Of a stretch of DNA of 64,000 nucleotides, positions 11,724-22,119 are shown piece after piece. The first letter of the stretch is position 1, and every line of letters starts with the position of its first letter. The stretch lies in NCBI GenBank assembly GCA_023515745.1, contig JALECJ010000007.1:1534612-1598611 (forward strand), written 5' to 3'. Source of the stretch: Amoeboaphelidium protococcarum. Taxonomy: Eukaryota > Aphelidiomycota > Aphelidea. The notes beneath the pieces were generated by a model. The model saw only the letters and a list, made by a program, of their open reading frames with translations, made no database searches and was not told the DNA's origin. The position numbers and the translations under genes were made by a program.

Positions 11724-14291
11724 TCACCTCCAAGCAAGTCTATGATTTAGACACTCATTAAGGACGACAGCAAACGCAAACGTGTCGGACGCCTTGAGCA
11801 CTGACGCGATGGAAGATAACTGTCCAAAACTTGTACTCTAAATACTATCACCTTTTTGGCTACCAAGCATCATGAATACTTCTGGAGATGCGTAGGAATA
11901 CGAGCCTCCTTTCAATTTTGATACTTTGAACTCTTTAACGAGCAACGATTGCGAGTCAACTATGCGAGATAGACCAAAATCGGTAATCACGGCGGATACT
12001 TGAATTGAATGGTTTTCAGTGACATCCAGCAATATATTGGCCGACTTTATATCACAATGGGCAACTTGTAAATTATGAATAAACTAAAGCCCGCGTGCAA
12101 CATCACCAATGATTTTTAGCCAAACTTTTGGTGCTTTAAGACACTAGTCAACTCGATCACAAATGACTGAAGTGCCCGAAATGAGATCAGCCAAAGATCC
12201 AGCTTAGTAATACTTCATCAGAATGCAAGGAGGTGTTGGAGAGTAAGCATATACTTGTGCCACTTGAGGACAGCTTTTCAAATATTATAAGAGGGACAGT
12301 TCTTGATAGAAAGCAGTCATCATCTCCGGACTTTGGTGGTTCTACATCACTTTTACAATAAAAGCATTATGGGTAGACGAAAGTTGCTTCAACTCATTGC
12401 TGATGACTTGGCACTCATATATCATTCCACCACCGCCAATTGCTATTAGTTTCCCTCGTTTAAAGTCCTTGATGTACTACATTTTAAGATAGGCGGGAAT
12501 GGCAATTTCTCCTTGAGTTCTAAACAGAGTTGTCCCTGATAGATCAGTATATCCAGTTTTAGAGTATTTGGTATCATTGAGAGCAATGACTTCATACTTA
12601 CTAGGCACAATAGAAACCCCATTTGCTTCACTAAACTCGCTGGACACTGCTTATTCAGGATACTAATGTCTCTTCGCTCTTTTCTGTTTAAAGCGCCTTC
12701 TAACCAAGATTATACCAATCAACAGGATGACAAATAGCAAAGGGATAGCGACATACAAAGCATAGAAAAATAGGGAGCTCTAGTTAACATTCACAACTGA
12801 TCCGCCAATTTCATTAAAAATCGTCGCACTAGTAGTAAGTAGTTTGTCCTTAACCGCAGTACCATAGGTGAATATCACATTATTCTGAGTAATGCTAGCA
12901 CTTGAAGGAGAGACCCCTGTTCCTGATGACGCTAAAATGGTGGTGGTATTAGAGGACTTTGAATTTACCAATATGGAAAGACTAGATAATTATATACTTT
13001 GCGATGCATTATAATTAGTGCCAAGGGAACTTTCAGTTACCCAAACCAATGTACTCGAGTATGAAGGGAAAGAAGCATCGATAAATGTAGAGCTTAGGAG
13101 ATTCACAGTCGATGATGACGTAGATAACAATGTTGATGATGATGTAGCAATCGGCCGAATAATAGAGGAGGAAGCAATCTCTTACCACGACAAGTCCAAG
13201 ATAGCGTAAAATCCAGAAACATCTTGTCCAGTCAAAACTAATTTCTTCTAATTATTATTGATGAGCAAGCCGCGCGCATCAGCATTTATAAAATGCGACG
13301 ACTATTTTAAAATAACGCCATCCGGAGACACAGTCATAAGTAGATCAGTACCTAGTTAGTTTCCATAAAGTAACAAATTGCGCGTCAAGGGATCGATTTA
13401 AAAGTCTGCACTAGTCTAATCTATGGATGATTAAGATATAAATTGCCACGTGTTATCAATAGAGCCGTTTAAGCTATTAAACCTAATCACAAACAAGCTC
13501 TACGCGGCCATACTTACATTACTCAACTAGCCTTTAGCGTGTCCCGAAACATACAGATATTCATCAAAGATTTAGAGCTTTGTCAACTGCTAAGACTAGC
13601 CAAAGCCTACTGGAAATAAACTGTAATTCCACCTCAGATTGCCATTAAGATCAAACGCGTTAACAAAGCCGCGATAACCAGACGGGAGGCTCAAACTGCC
13701 ACAGACAAATACGGTATCGTTAGTAGCGACAATTGATGATAGAAGATCACCGTTGGCGCTGCTACCAAATTATTTGATCCAAGTTATATTTAAAGTAACA
13801 GGATCTAAATTAGCCAAATACAAATCTGACGTATTACCTCCATTAATTATAAGCGATTGAGATTAAGGGAGAAGTCCTGTAGTATAACCGCCAACGAATA
13901 TGGATCCATTCTTAGGGTGAAGAGCGACTGCTTTCGCAACTTCGGTATCTCGTCCTCCACTACTGATTTACTTTACCACAAGCAGAGACCCAGTTGAACT
14001 CAAAATTGATACTTGCGACTGGGGATAGATGATACCTTACGATTTGACTGCAGTGCCCCCAACTGCGACAATGTTTCCCGTCGCCGCGTTGAGAGCAAAG
14101 TCCCTAATATAATCTTGCCCATTTGAGGTGGCCCATGTCCATTCAGAAACAATTGCGCCACTAAGGGGATTAATAACAGCAATATAATTTCTACTATTTG
14201 CCACAACACAAGTGATTAATACCATACCATCTGATTGCCGTATAAGCGCGCGGCTGCAATGATACGAGTTTGTTACATATTGGATGTTCAT
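11724..14291 (-). CDS. Receptor-like kinase with beta-propeller ectodomain, copy B
   Basis: The single frame of 855 codons runs from ATG 14289-14291 to TGA 11724-11726. The order is the same as in copy A: propeller repeats (GNIVAVGGTAV, SIFVGGYTTG, DTVFVCGSL), a Ser/Thr-rich stalk, one membrane helix near residues 505-530 (YALYVAIPLLFVILLIGIILV) followed by RRRFK, then a kinase domain with AIGGGGMIY, FIVKVM, HCDIKSANIL, DFGLS, ASPEVF and DTFAFAVVLNECL. It stops at LAWR, exactly where copy A stops. Similarity is clearest in the kinase; the stalks differ. I infer a surface receptor with an outside propeller. The ligand is unknown, and whether the short kinase is active is open. Confidence 0.8.
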
Positions 14292-14538
14292 TATGGGATG
14301 GGCTGATTTTTACACAATAACAGTTTATCAAAATAGCAATATGGCGTGTACTAAATTGTTTTATTTAAAGATGAAATAATTTTACATAGAAAGCATTCAT
14401 CGAAATGCATTCTATATTTAGCCTTTCATATTGTACGCAACCATCATTGCTTCTCGACCCGATTCTAAGTTTAAATTTTCTCTCGCGCTAGAGAGCCTTG
14501 CAATTCTTGTTGAACCACTTTATCCATATAAGAACGCT

Positions 14539-15537
14539 ATGATCAAACCACCACCAGAAATTAGGAAAATTGCGGACAAAACTGCAGAGTATGTGGCATT
14601 AAAAGGTCGTGAAATTGAGGCCAAGATTAAGATTAGAGAAGCTGGTAATATGAAATTCTCCTTCCTCCAGTCGGATGATCCGTACTATGATTACTACCAG
14701 CATATGCTATAGAAATATGGTCAAGAGAGCACCGCGCAGTCACAAAATGATTAAGCATTAAAGTCAGATCAGTAGATATAAGAAAAGTCTCATGAGAGTT
14801 TGCAATCTGAAAATGGCGCGTAAGAGACTGTGGATTCTCATTAGTAGAGCAAATCAGGCTCGAAGAAATCCAGTAAGAAACGTAAACGGAAGGTTATTCC
14901 AACTTAGCCTCCTGAGTTAATATTTCTGCCTCAATAAGAAGTAATATCTGCGTTAGATAGAGACGTTATGCTCCTCACTGCCAAGTATTTTACTATCAAG
15001 GGTGAGTAGTTTTTGATTGATCTCTAGCCATCTCATGCCAATGATCCGTAGTTTGGCTTTTTAAATCCAAGTCACAGCTTGCATGCCATATTTAACTCTT
15101 ACGTACAACAGTATAGGCAAATTAAAGAGTATCCGTAAACTGCTCGAGATTAGCTGTCACAGCAGAGCAAAGACGTGTTTTCCGTCTTGAAACGCTGCAA
15201 GTAACGCGTCGATTGGAACAGATACGCTGCTAAAAAGGAGAAGCAAGAGGAGGAGTAGAAGGAGAGGAATAAAATTTAGTTTATGGCTATAGATTGGCAT
15301 GATTTTGCTGTTGTTTAGACCATTTAGTACACCGATCAAGATGTATTTTTACAACTGCCAGCTCCTTTGTCTCTGAAATAGTTGCAATCTCTTCCTCTGG
15401 CTCAAAGATAAGCGTTATTCCCAGTACAAGTTTTGAATAATTAATAATCCGTTCCTTCTGCAATTAATTTGGCCAACACTCATGTTTAGAGTTAAGAGGA
15501 CGATGAGGAAGAAGAAATGGAGATTGATGACGACTGA
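14539..15537 (+). CDS. SF3A1: SF3A1/Prp21-like splicing factor, two SURP domains
   Basis: This is a subunit of SF3a in U2 snRNP, needed for branch-site recognition. SURP1 is PPPEIRKIADKTAEYV...FSFLQSDDPYYDYYQHML. After a charged Lys-rich linker, SURP2 is LDRDVMLLTAKYFTIKG...FGFLNPSHSLHAIFNSYV. A PRP21-like segment follows (IQFMAIDWHDFAVVQTI) and an acidic tail (EDDEEEEMEIDDD) ends at TGA 15535-15537. I chose ATG 14539 (MIKPPPEIRK), which places the first SURP domain at the start as in yeast Prp21 and gives 332 aa. The frame is open back to ATG 14371, which would add 56 unusual residues. The C-terminal ubiquitin-like domain of the animal protein is absent. Confidence 0.85.
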
Positions 15538-15854
15538 GAATATGCAATGTGAATTGTTCCAATGTATAGCTTTAATCTCAGTGTTATGTTTCAGAGTGTG
15601 AATTTACTTGATCCGAATTTGAAACGATCGCAATGTTCACGCACGCACGTTCGATGGAAGAAACGCCACCCGGGCAAAAGTCTATTCGTAAGGCGGGCGA
15701 CCAAGACGGAAAACGCCACCTCTTCGCTCAATGTCGCGTCTCGTCATTTTAATCGATTCCGCGTCCATCCTCTTCTCTTCTCTCTCTCTTTAACTGTGTA
15801 CAATTTAATACAGCTATTTAAACTCTGTTAACAAAGAACGTGAATTTAACAACG
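15538..15854 (+). other. Intergenic and promoter region of the MetE gene
   Basis: No gene is supported here. A pyrimidine-rich tract (TCTTCTCTTCTCTCTCTC, about 15770-15790) sits 65 bases before the MetE start and is a plausible core-promoter or initiator element. Confidence 0.35.
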
Positions 15855-18233
15855 ATGATCTACTCTAGCAATTTGGGATTCCCTCGTGTCGGCCAGAACC
15901 GTGAATTGAAGAAGATGGTTGAGAACTACTGGGCTAGCAAGATTGATGAGAAGGCTCTGCTCTCTGGTGCCAAGAGCTTGCGCGAGAAGCACTGGAAGCT
16001 GCAGAAGGATCTGGGTGTCGACTTTGTTCCTTCTAACGACTTCTCCTTCTACGATCAGGTGCTGGATTCTATTCTGCTGTTTGGTGCCACTCCTCAGCGT
16101 TACTAGTCTATGCAAGTGGACCAGAGTGCTTCTGCTGAGACTGTTGAGCTGACCAAGTACTTTGCTATGGCTCGTGGTTTGTAGAGCGCGCAGGATGCTG
16201 CCATCAAGGTTGATCTTCCTGCCATGGAGATGAAGAAGTGGTTTGATACCAATTACCACTACATTGTGCCTGAGTTCTACAAGGGTCAATCTTTTGCTCT
16301 GTCTGCTAATCCTAAACCAGTGCGCGAGTTTGAGGAGGCTAAGGCTTTGGGTGTCAAGACGCGTCCAGTTTTGATTGGTCCTATCACTTTGCTGCGTTTG
16401 GGTAAGGTTAGCTCTGAGGATCTGTCGTTTGATCGTCTGTCTTTGTTGGACTCTTTGCTGGTTGAGTATGAGAAGCTGCTTCAGAAGTTGAACTAGCTGG
16501 GTGCTGAATGGATCCAGCTGGATGAGCCTATCTTGTCTCTGGATCTGGACCTGGCTGTATACAAGCCATTGTACGACAGAGCTTATGCTCGTTTGAAGAA
16601 GGCTTCTGGCTCAACCAAGCTGTTGGTGGCTAACTACTTTGGGGAATTGGTTGAGAACTTGAAGATTGTCACTGCATTGCCAATTGATGGTCTGCATGTT
16701 GATTTGGTTCGTGCTCCTTAGGAGTTGGACGCTGTGCTCGCAGCTTTGCCAAAGAACTTCACCTTGTCCGCTGGTGTTATCGACGGTAGAAACATCTGGA
16801 AGAACAACTTGGGTGCAACTCTGGAGCTGTTGAATAAGATCAAGTCATCTCTGTAGACTGTGGACAACAATGGGAACGAGACTGCTGCTGTGAGATTGAT
16901 CGTATCTCCTAGCTGTTCTCTCCTGCACACTCCATACTCTCTGGAGGCCGAGACCAAGATGGACAAGTAGATTTTGGACTGGTTGAGTTTCTCTGTGGAG
17001 AAGTTGCGCGAGCTGGTCGTTCTGACCAAGGCTTTGAACAATGGCCCAGACAGTGTCAAGGCTGAGCTGGCTGCCAACGAGAAGTCTGTTTAAGCTAGAA
17101 AGACCTCCTCGTTGATTCACGATTAGAACGTTTAGGCTGAGATGGGTCGTGTTAGTCCATAGATGATGCGTCGTCAGAGCCCTTTTGCTGTCCGTTACGA
17201 GAGACAAAGACAGTTGCTGAACCTGCCTCTGTTCCCAACCACCACCATTGGCTCCTTCCCTCAGACTCCTGAGATTAGAAAGACTCGTCTGGCTTTCAAG
17301 AAGGGAGAGATTTCTGCTGAGGCTTATGAGCAATTTTTGTAGAAGGAGACTATTGAGTGTATTCGTCGTCAGGAGGAAGTTGGTTTGGACGTTTTGGTGC
17401 ACGGTGAGTTTGAGCGTACCGATATGGTTGAGTACTTTGGTATGCAGATGAAGGGTTACGTCTTTAGTGAGAATGGTTGGGTGCAATCCTATGGCTCTCG
17501 CTGTGTGAAGCCACCAATTATTTATGGTGATGTCAGCCGTCCTTCCGCCATGTCTGTGAAGGAATCTGTGTTTGCCCAGCAGAATACCACCAAGATTATG
17601 AAGGGTATGTTGACTGGTCCTGTTACCATGCTGCAGTGGTCTTTTGTGCGTGATGACTAGCCACGTAAGTTGACTTCCTTCCAATTGGCTTTGGCTCTCC
17701 GTAAGGAGGTTGTTGATCTGGAGAAGGCTGGCATCAGTGTCATTCAAATTGACGAGCCTGCTATCCGTGAAGGTTTGACTCTGCGTAAGAGCGGTTGGGG
17801 TGAGTACTTGAAGTGGGCTGTCGACTCTTTCCTGCTGTCTAGCACTGGAGTCAAGGATGAGACTTAGATTCACTCTCACTTTTGTTACTCTGATTTCAAT
17901 GACATTTTCTAGTCTATCAAGGATCTGGATGCTGATGTTATCACTATTGAGAATGCCCGCTCTGATCTGAAGTTGCTGCGTGCTTTCAAGGAGTACAAGT
18001 ACACTAATGCTATCGGACCTGGATTGTATGATATACACTCGCCACGCGTCCCTTCATCTGAGGAGATGAAGGAGAAGATCTAGCTGTGCATTGATGGTGG
18101 ATTTTTGGACGCAGTCGGGGTTTGGATTAACCCCGACTGTGGATTGAAAACGAGACGCTGGCAAGAGGTGATGCCTTCCTTGGTCAACATGGTCAATGCA
18201 ACAAAAGCGTTAAGACAGCAATATGGTAACTGA
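15855..18233 (+). CDS. MET6: Cobalamin-independent methionine synthase
   Basis: The 792-aa single-exon protein transfers a methyl group from 5-methyl-tetrahydropteroyl-polyglutamate to homocysteine, the last step of methionine synthesis in fungi and plants. It starts at ATG 15855 with [17 protein letters not shown]. The N-terminal domain and the catalytic domain ([51 protein letters not shown]) are complete. The zinc ligands appear as IHSHFC and NPDCGLKTR. Gln is coded by TAG at about 20 conserved sites. The length is slightly above the usual 765 owing to a 30-residue linker. The antisense strand has a 397-codon open frame, which is a shadow. Confidence 0.97.
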
Positions 18234-18795
18234 GTCAAGAAGTGAAAAGTGAGAAATAAAATAATTTTATTTTATGTAAAAATTTTAACCTTTTGTTTCG
18301 ACTTTTAAATTTTCTTCAAAACCAACTTCAGTCCAATCAATATATCATCACCTCCTAAGGTTAAGGTTGATTTTCATTCACAAAGATCTTGTTGCGATTA
18401 TGATTGTAAAGGCGATGAAGATGTGCTGTGGTGGCGCAGTAGATGAGCTACAGTTTGTAGCCTCGCGTCGTCGATCGTCGCCGATCGTCGCTGATCCTGA
18501 TATTTTTATTCCCGATTGACTATTAAACTTGTAATCGAAAATATTAATTATATCTTCAACTTATTTCCCAAAGGACTTGTAAAAATTTTGAGTTCAGTAA
18601 ATGTGAGATATTTTACATTCATCCGATTGGTTGATTTTGGCGTCCAATAATTAGATTGGCTCGAAAATCGATTGATTACGTTCATGTGAACAAGTTGTTT
18701 CTCTTTGACAGTCTTGTCTTTTCCCCCTAAATTATCATCAAACTTTCTAGCTTTAATTGCGCGTTATAAAATTCTACAGCAAACAAGATAGTGAC
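18234..18795. other. Intergenic region between MetE and an unknown gene
   Basis: No gene was recognised in 562 bp. Near 18470-18495 there is a short internal repeat of TCGTCGATCGTCGCCGATCG type followed by a T-rich run. I looked for snRNA and tRNA hallmarks and found none. Confidence 0.4.
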
Positions 18796-19447
18796 ATGGC
18801 AGCATTGTGTAATAATCAAACAGAGTATTTGAAAGAGTATTTGCAAGTGGGCTTAAAAGACTTCGTGTACGCCGAGTGCTTTTATGGATTCTCTGCACTA
18901 TACTTTAGGACGCAGCTGTTGCAGTAGATATCCTAATTTGGTGGTGATGCGTCTCTGTGCTCATTGGACGTCATTCAGGACTTGATGGAAGACTTATTGT
19001 TTGAAAAGTTTAGAGGCAGAGTGCCTTTTGCTCGTCTCTCAATGTCCTACAATGGGATCATGTTTTTCATGATCAAGAAGACATCCGAGACTCCTGGCCA
19101 CAATTACACTTTGTGTAATGGTGTCATGCTGTACAACTATGATGCCTCAAAGTTGGGCGATAATGTATACTTTGGTGTGGCACGCGTTTCACCGTGCAGT
19201 CAGTTGGAGAAGAATGAGGCCTAATATCGCCAAGTAACTGTATTAAATTCATTGATGAAAGGTAATTGTGCGATCTCTGCATGCTTGCTCCGGACGTATA
19301 GCACTAACCACAAACGCGTTCATTTATATAAAGATAGCTGTAAACACTGAGATATCAAGCTTTAGATGCAAGAAAATAAGATTGATCAAGGAGATTGAGC
19401 TTGTTTCAAGAAATTGGATTTCAAGGAGTCCATTAAAACTGGATTGA
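18796..19447 (+). CDS. Unknown protein, two exons
   Basis: Exon 1 (18796-19261) starts MAALCNNQTEYLKEYLQ. A 40-nt GT-AG intron (19262-19301) joins it in frame to exon 2 (19302-19447), which ends in TGA, for 203 aa. The spliced product reads smoothly (TVLNSLMKALTTNAFIYIKIAV). Without splicing the frame ends at TGA 19348-19350 (184 aa). Visible features are aromatic-rich helices (DFVYAECFYGFSALYF) and a central NGIMFFMIKK...GVMLYNYDASKLGDNVYFGVAR segment; there are no membrane helices. I do not recognise the family. It converges on the sorting nexin gene, 118 bp away. Confidence 0.6.
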
Positions 19448-19565
19448 TATCCACCGCGCGACTATCTAAACAACGCGTAAAAAGAAGAAGCTCAAGGTAA
19501 ATATATATAATGAATTTATTTCCCTATAATCAATCTTTCATTTCATATCAATCCTAATTCATATT

Positions 19566-20753
19566 TCAAGAGGCCTCCTGTACTTGGCCATGTCCGGTAA
19601 TCTAAAGATCAATACTTTTAATGTCATTGTACACTAAAGTCCAATCTTCCGCCTACTTACGTTCATTCTCTTTCAAAGCCACGGCATATCTCGTCATGTA
19701 CTGCGTCACTTGTTCAGCTTGGACGTGCTCAAAGTTGTCCCACTCACGCTCCTTAATATTCTCAGTAATCTTCTTCACCAGGGCATTCAACTCCGACTCG
19801 GCAGTCTTGGCATCATTCAGATCCTACAATGCACTCTCAATCTTGGATGTGCTGTGACCAGAACTCTTCAACTTGTCAGCGGCCTACTTCTTCTTCAGCG
19901 TGCTCTTACCAGCAGATTCATAATCAGCCAGAGCATTGACGCGATTCTCCATAGCTTTCTGACCACACTCGGCATAACGCTACGCTCCCACCATATATTC
20001 ACCCATGTTCAGAATCTGGGTATCCGCAACGAGATGCATAGTAGTGGAAGTCTTTTCAAATGATGCAGACAGCTTGCGAAGTCCACCAGCCAAGTGGATA
20101 TTCGGTTCCTGAGATCCCAATTCAGATACCAACAACGCCACATCTTGATAACTGGCAGCTAGGGAACGCTAATACTTGGCCACCTTCTCCAATGACTTGG
20201 TGCACTTCTCCAACAGGGATTGGTAAACCTCCAGATCATGCTTATGCTATTCAAACCATGGATCGTGATCTTTCTAAGACTTGACAGACTTGGCAACACG
20301 TGAAAACAAAGAGGATGAGCCACCAGATTTACTGGCAGAATATGGCGTAAAATTAGCTCCACTCTCCAGCAATTACTACAAACCTTGGAATGTTTTGAGA
20401 TTAGGATGAGCTGCAATCAAATTCAAAAATTCTTCCATCATCTGACGCGTCTTTTCATCCACGGCAGTCTGAGAGAGCTGAGTATAACCATTACCGCTAC
20501 TACTACTACCGGAGCTAGATGATGATGCGGTGACATACTTCATTTGAGGCACAGGCGGTACAAAACACTCTGGGAAATTCTCCTACAACTCACGCTGCAA
20601 CCATACAAAGTCAGAGTATCTACGCGGCAGATCACTCCCAGATTTACGACTATACTGATCCATCGTGGTGCTATACTCCAACTTGTACACGGCATCTTTT
20701 CCATTATTCGCCTAGCGATCCACATGTGCCACTGCAATAGTAAAGTCTTTCAT
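19566..20753 (-). CDS. PX-BAR sorting nexin
   Basis: The 395-aa single frame runs from ATG 20751-20753 to TGA 19566-19568. The N-terminal PX domain (FTIAVAHVDRQ...YKLEYSTT...LPRRYSDFVWLQREL...FPECFVPPVP) contains the RRYSDF motif that binds phosphatidylinositol 3-phosphate. A Ser-rich loop follows, then a long helical region from about residue 150 with heptads (EVYQSLLEKCTKSLEKVAKY, AADKLKSSGHSTSKIESALQDL), consistent with a BAR domain. Such proteins (Snx4/Atg24, Vps5, SNX7/30) sort endosomal cargo and act in autophagy. The short N-terminus suggests a Snx4- or SNX7-like member rather than Vps5, but this is an inference. Divergent from Rab7. Confidence 0.85.
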
Positions 20754-21233
20754 TTCTTTATAACCTGGTTAATACTGTTTATAATTCTACGCCTTGATTA
20801 TTCAAATTTTAAAAGATTCTTGAATACTCTTAAGGAAGATGAAGCGACGACGCAGCGACTTGAAAGTTTCGAGAAATAATTTCAGGGGACGATCAGTCAT
20901 TCACACGATTAATGAATAGGCAATTAGAGAGTTAAAATGCGCTTGCAAGTAGTTAAATTTAGACTTGAACTTACAATGCAGGTCAAGCATCGCATAGCGT
21001 AACTTATCAATGTTAGTTTTATGAAGTATTAAGATCTCAAGAGGAGATGATGATCAAAGTGCCAACTCGCTGAGATCAAATCTAAAGCTTTCAGCTGGGC
21101 GTGTCGCGTGAAATCTTTCGCCTCTCCGCCTAACATTTTAGAAAATCGAGTCAACTCCTTTCTATTCCCTCAATTTAAATTCTATTAGTTACAGTTAATA
21201 GATTCTAAATTTCATTGTCAGCGAGAGTAAAAT
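20754..21233. other. Shared upstream region of the sorting nexin and Rab7 genes
   Basis: This 480-bp gap between divergent starts holds no gene that I can support. It likely contains both promoters; two endosomal trafficking genes may be co-regulated here, which is inference. Confidence 0.35.
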
Positions 21234-21935
21234 ATGGCGACTAGAAAGAAGGTATTATTAAAGGTGATAATTCTAGGAGATAGCGGTGTGGGCAAGACGT
21301 CGCTGATGAATTAGTATGTGAACAAGAAATTTTCAAATTAATACAAGGCCACGATTGGAGCAGATTTTCTCACTAAAGAAGTGGTCATTGATGATAGAAC
21401 AGTGACTCTGCAGATTTGGGATACTGGTAAGATTATATAATTATTAGCTTTGATTGTATCTAATAATTACTCCCGTTATGACATTTATTTGTGTGTAGCT
21501 GGTTAGGAGAGATTCTAATCGCTGGGTGTCGCATTTTATCGTGGTGCGGATTGCTGTATTCTGGTGTATGATGTGAATAACGCCAAATCTTTTGAGACTT
21601 TGGACAGCTGGAGAGACGAATTTCTGGTTCAGGCTAGTCCTAGAGATCCGGCCACGTTTCCATTTCTTCTCCTCGGTAACAAGGTTGATGTGGAAGAGGA
21701 TAAGCGGGCTGTGACTGGGAAGCGGGCTCAGGCTTGGTGCTCGGCGAAGGGCGGCGATAATCCACTGCCTTACTATGAGACTAGTGCCAAGGATGGATTG
21801 AATGTGGAGGATGCTTTCGTCACTATTGCGCGTAATGCTCTTGCTCGTGAGGCTGATGTGGAATTGTACAGTGATTTCCCTGAGCCTATTCGCTTACAAG
21901 ATGGTAATCAGTCCAGAAGTGGTGGTTGTTGTTGA
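21234..21935 (+). CDS. YPT7: Rab7/Ypt7-like small GTPase
   Basis: Exons are 21234-21426 and 21499-21935, with a 72-nt GT-AG intron that splits the WDTAGQE motif. The 209-aa protein has all G boxes: GDSGVGKTS, effector [14 protein letters not shown] (Rab7-type), WDTAGQERFQSLG, GNKVD and ETSAKDG, and ends in CC for double geranylgeranylation. Rab7/Ypt7 directs late endosome and vacuole fusion. Gln residues at NQY, SNQY, GQE and FQS use TAG or TAA. Confidence 0.97.
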
Positions 21936-22119
21936 TCTAATCATTGTTCACCACTTCTTCTATACTATTTTACATTGAGTGCTTTGAGATTGTCGCTATT
22001 CAGTCAAATACATCTATTCTATGCATTGCATTTGAAATCAGTTATCAATTTCACCATTTTATATTATAATGTCTGAATCTAGCAAAAAGTGCAAGTACAT
22101 TTCTATATTATATATACAT

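Noticed and set aside
14371-14538. N-terminal extension of SF3A1 from ATG 14371
   Set aside because: It adds hydrophobic, aromatic residues with no similarity to SF3A1, while ATG 14539 starts right before the first SURP domain.
16845-18038. 397-codon open frame antisense to MetE
   Set aside because: The plus strand codes complete MetE with zinc ligands in place; the antisense product is a Leu/Ser-rich shadow.
18360-18540. Possible small nuclear or nucleolar RNA between MetE and the unknown gene
   Set aside because: No box C/D, H/ACA, Sm-site context or U-RNA core motif could be matched; only a short TCG-rich repeat is present.
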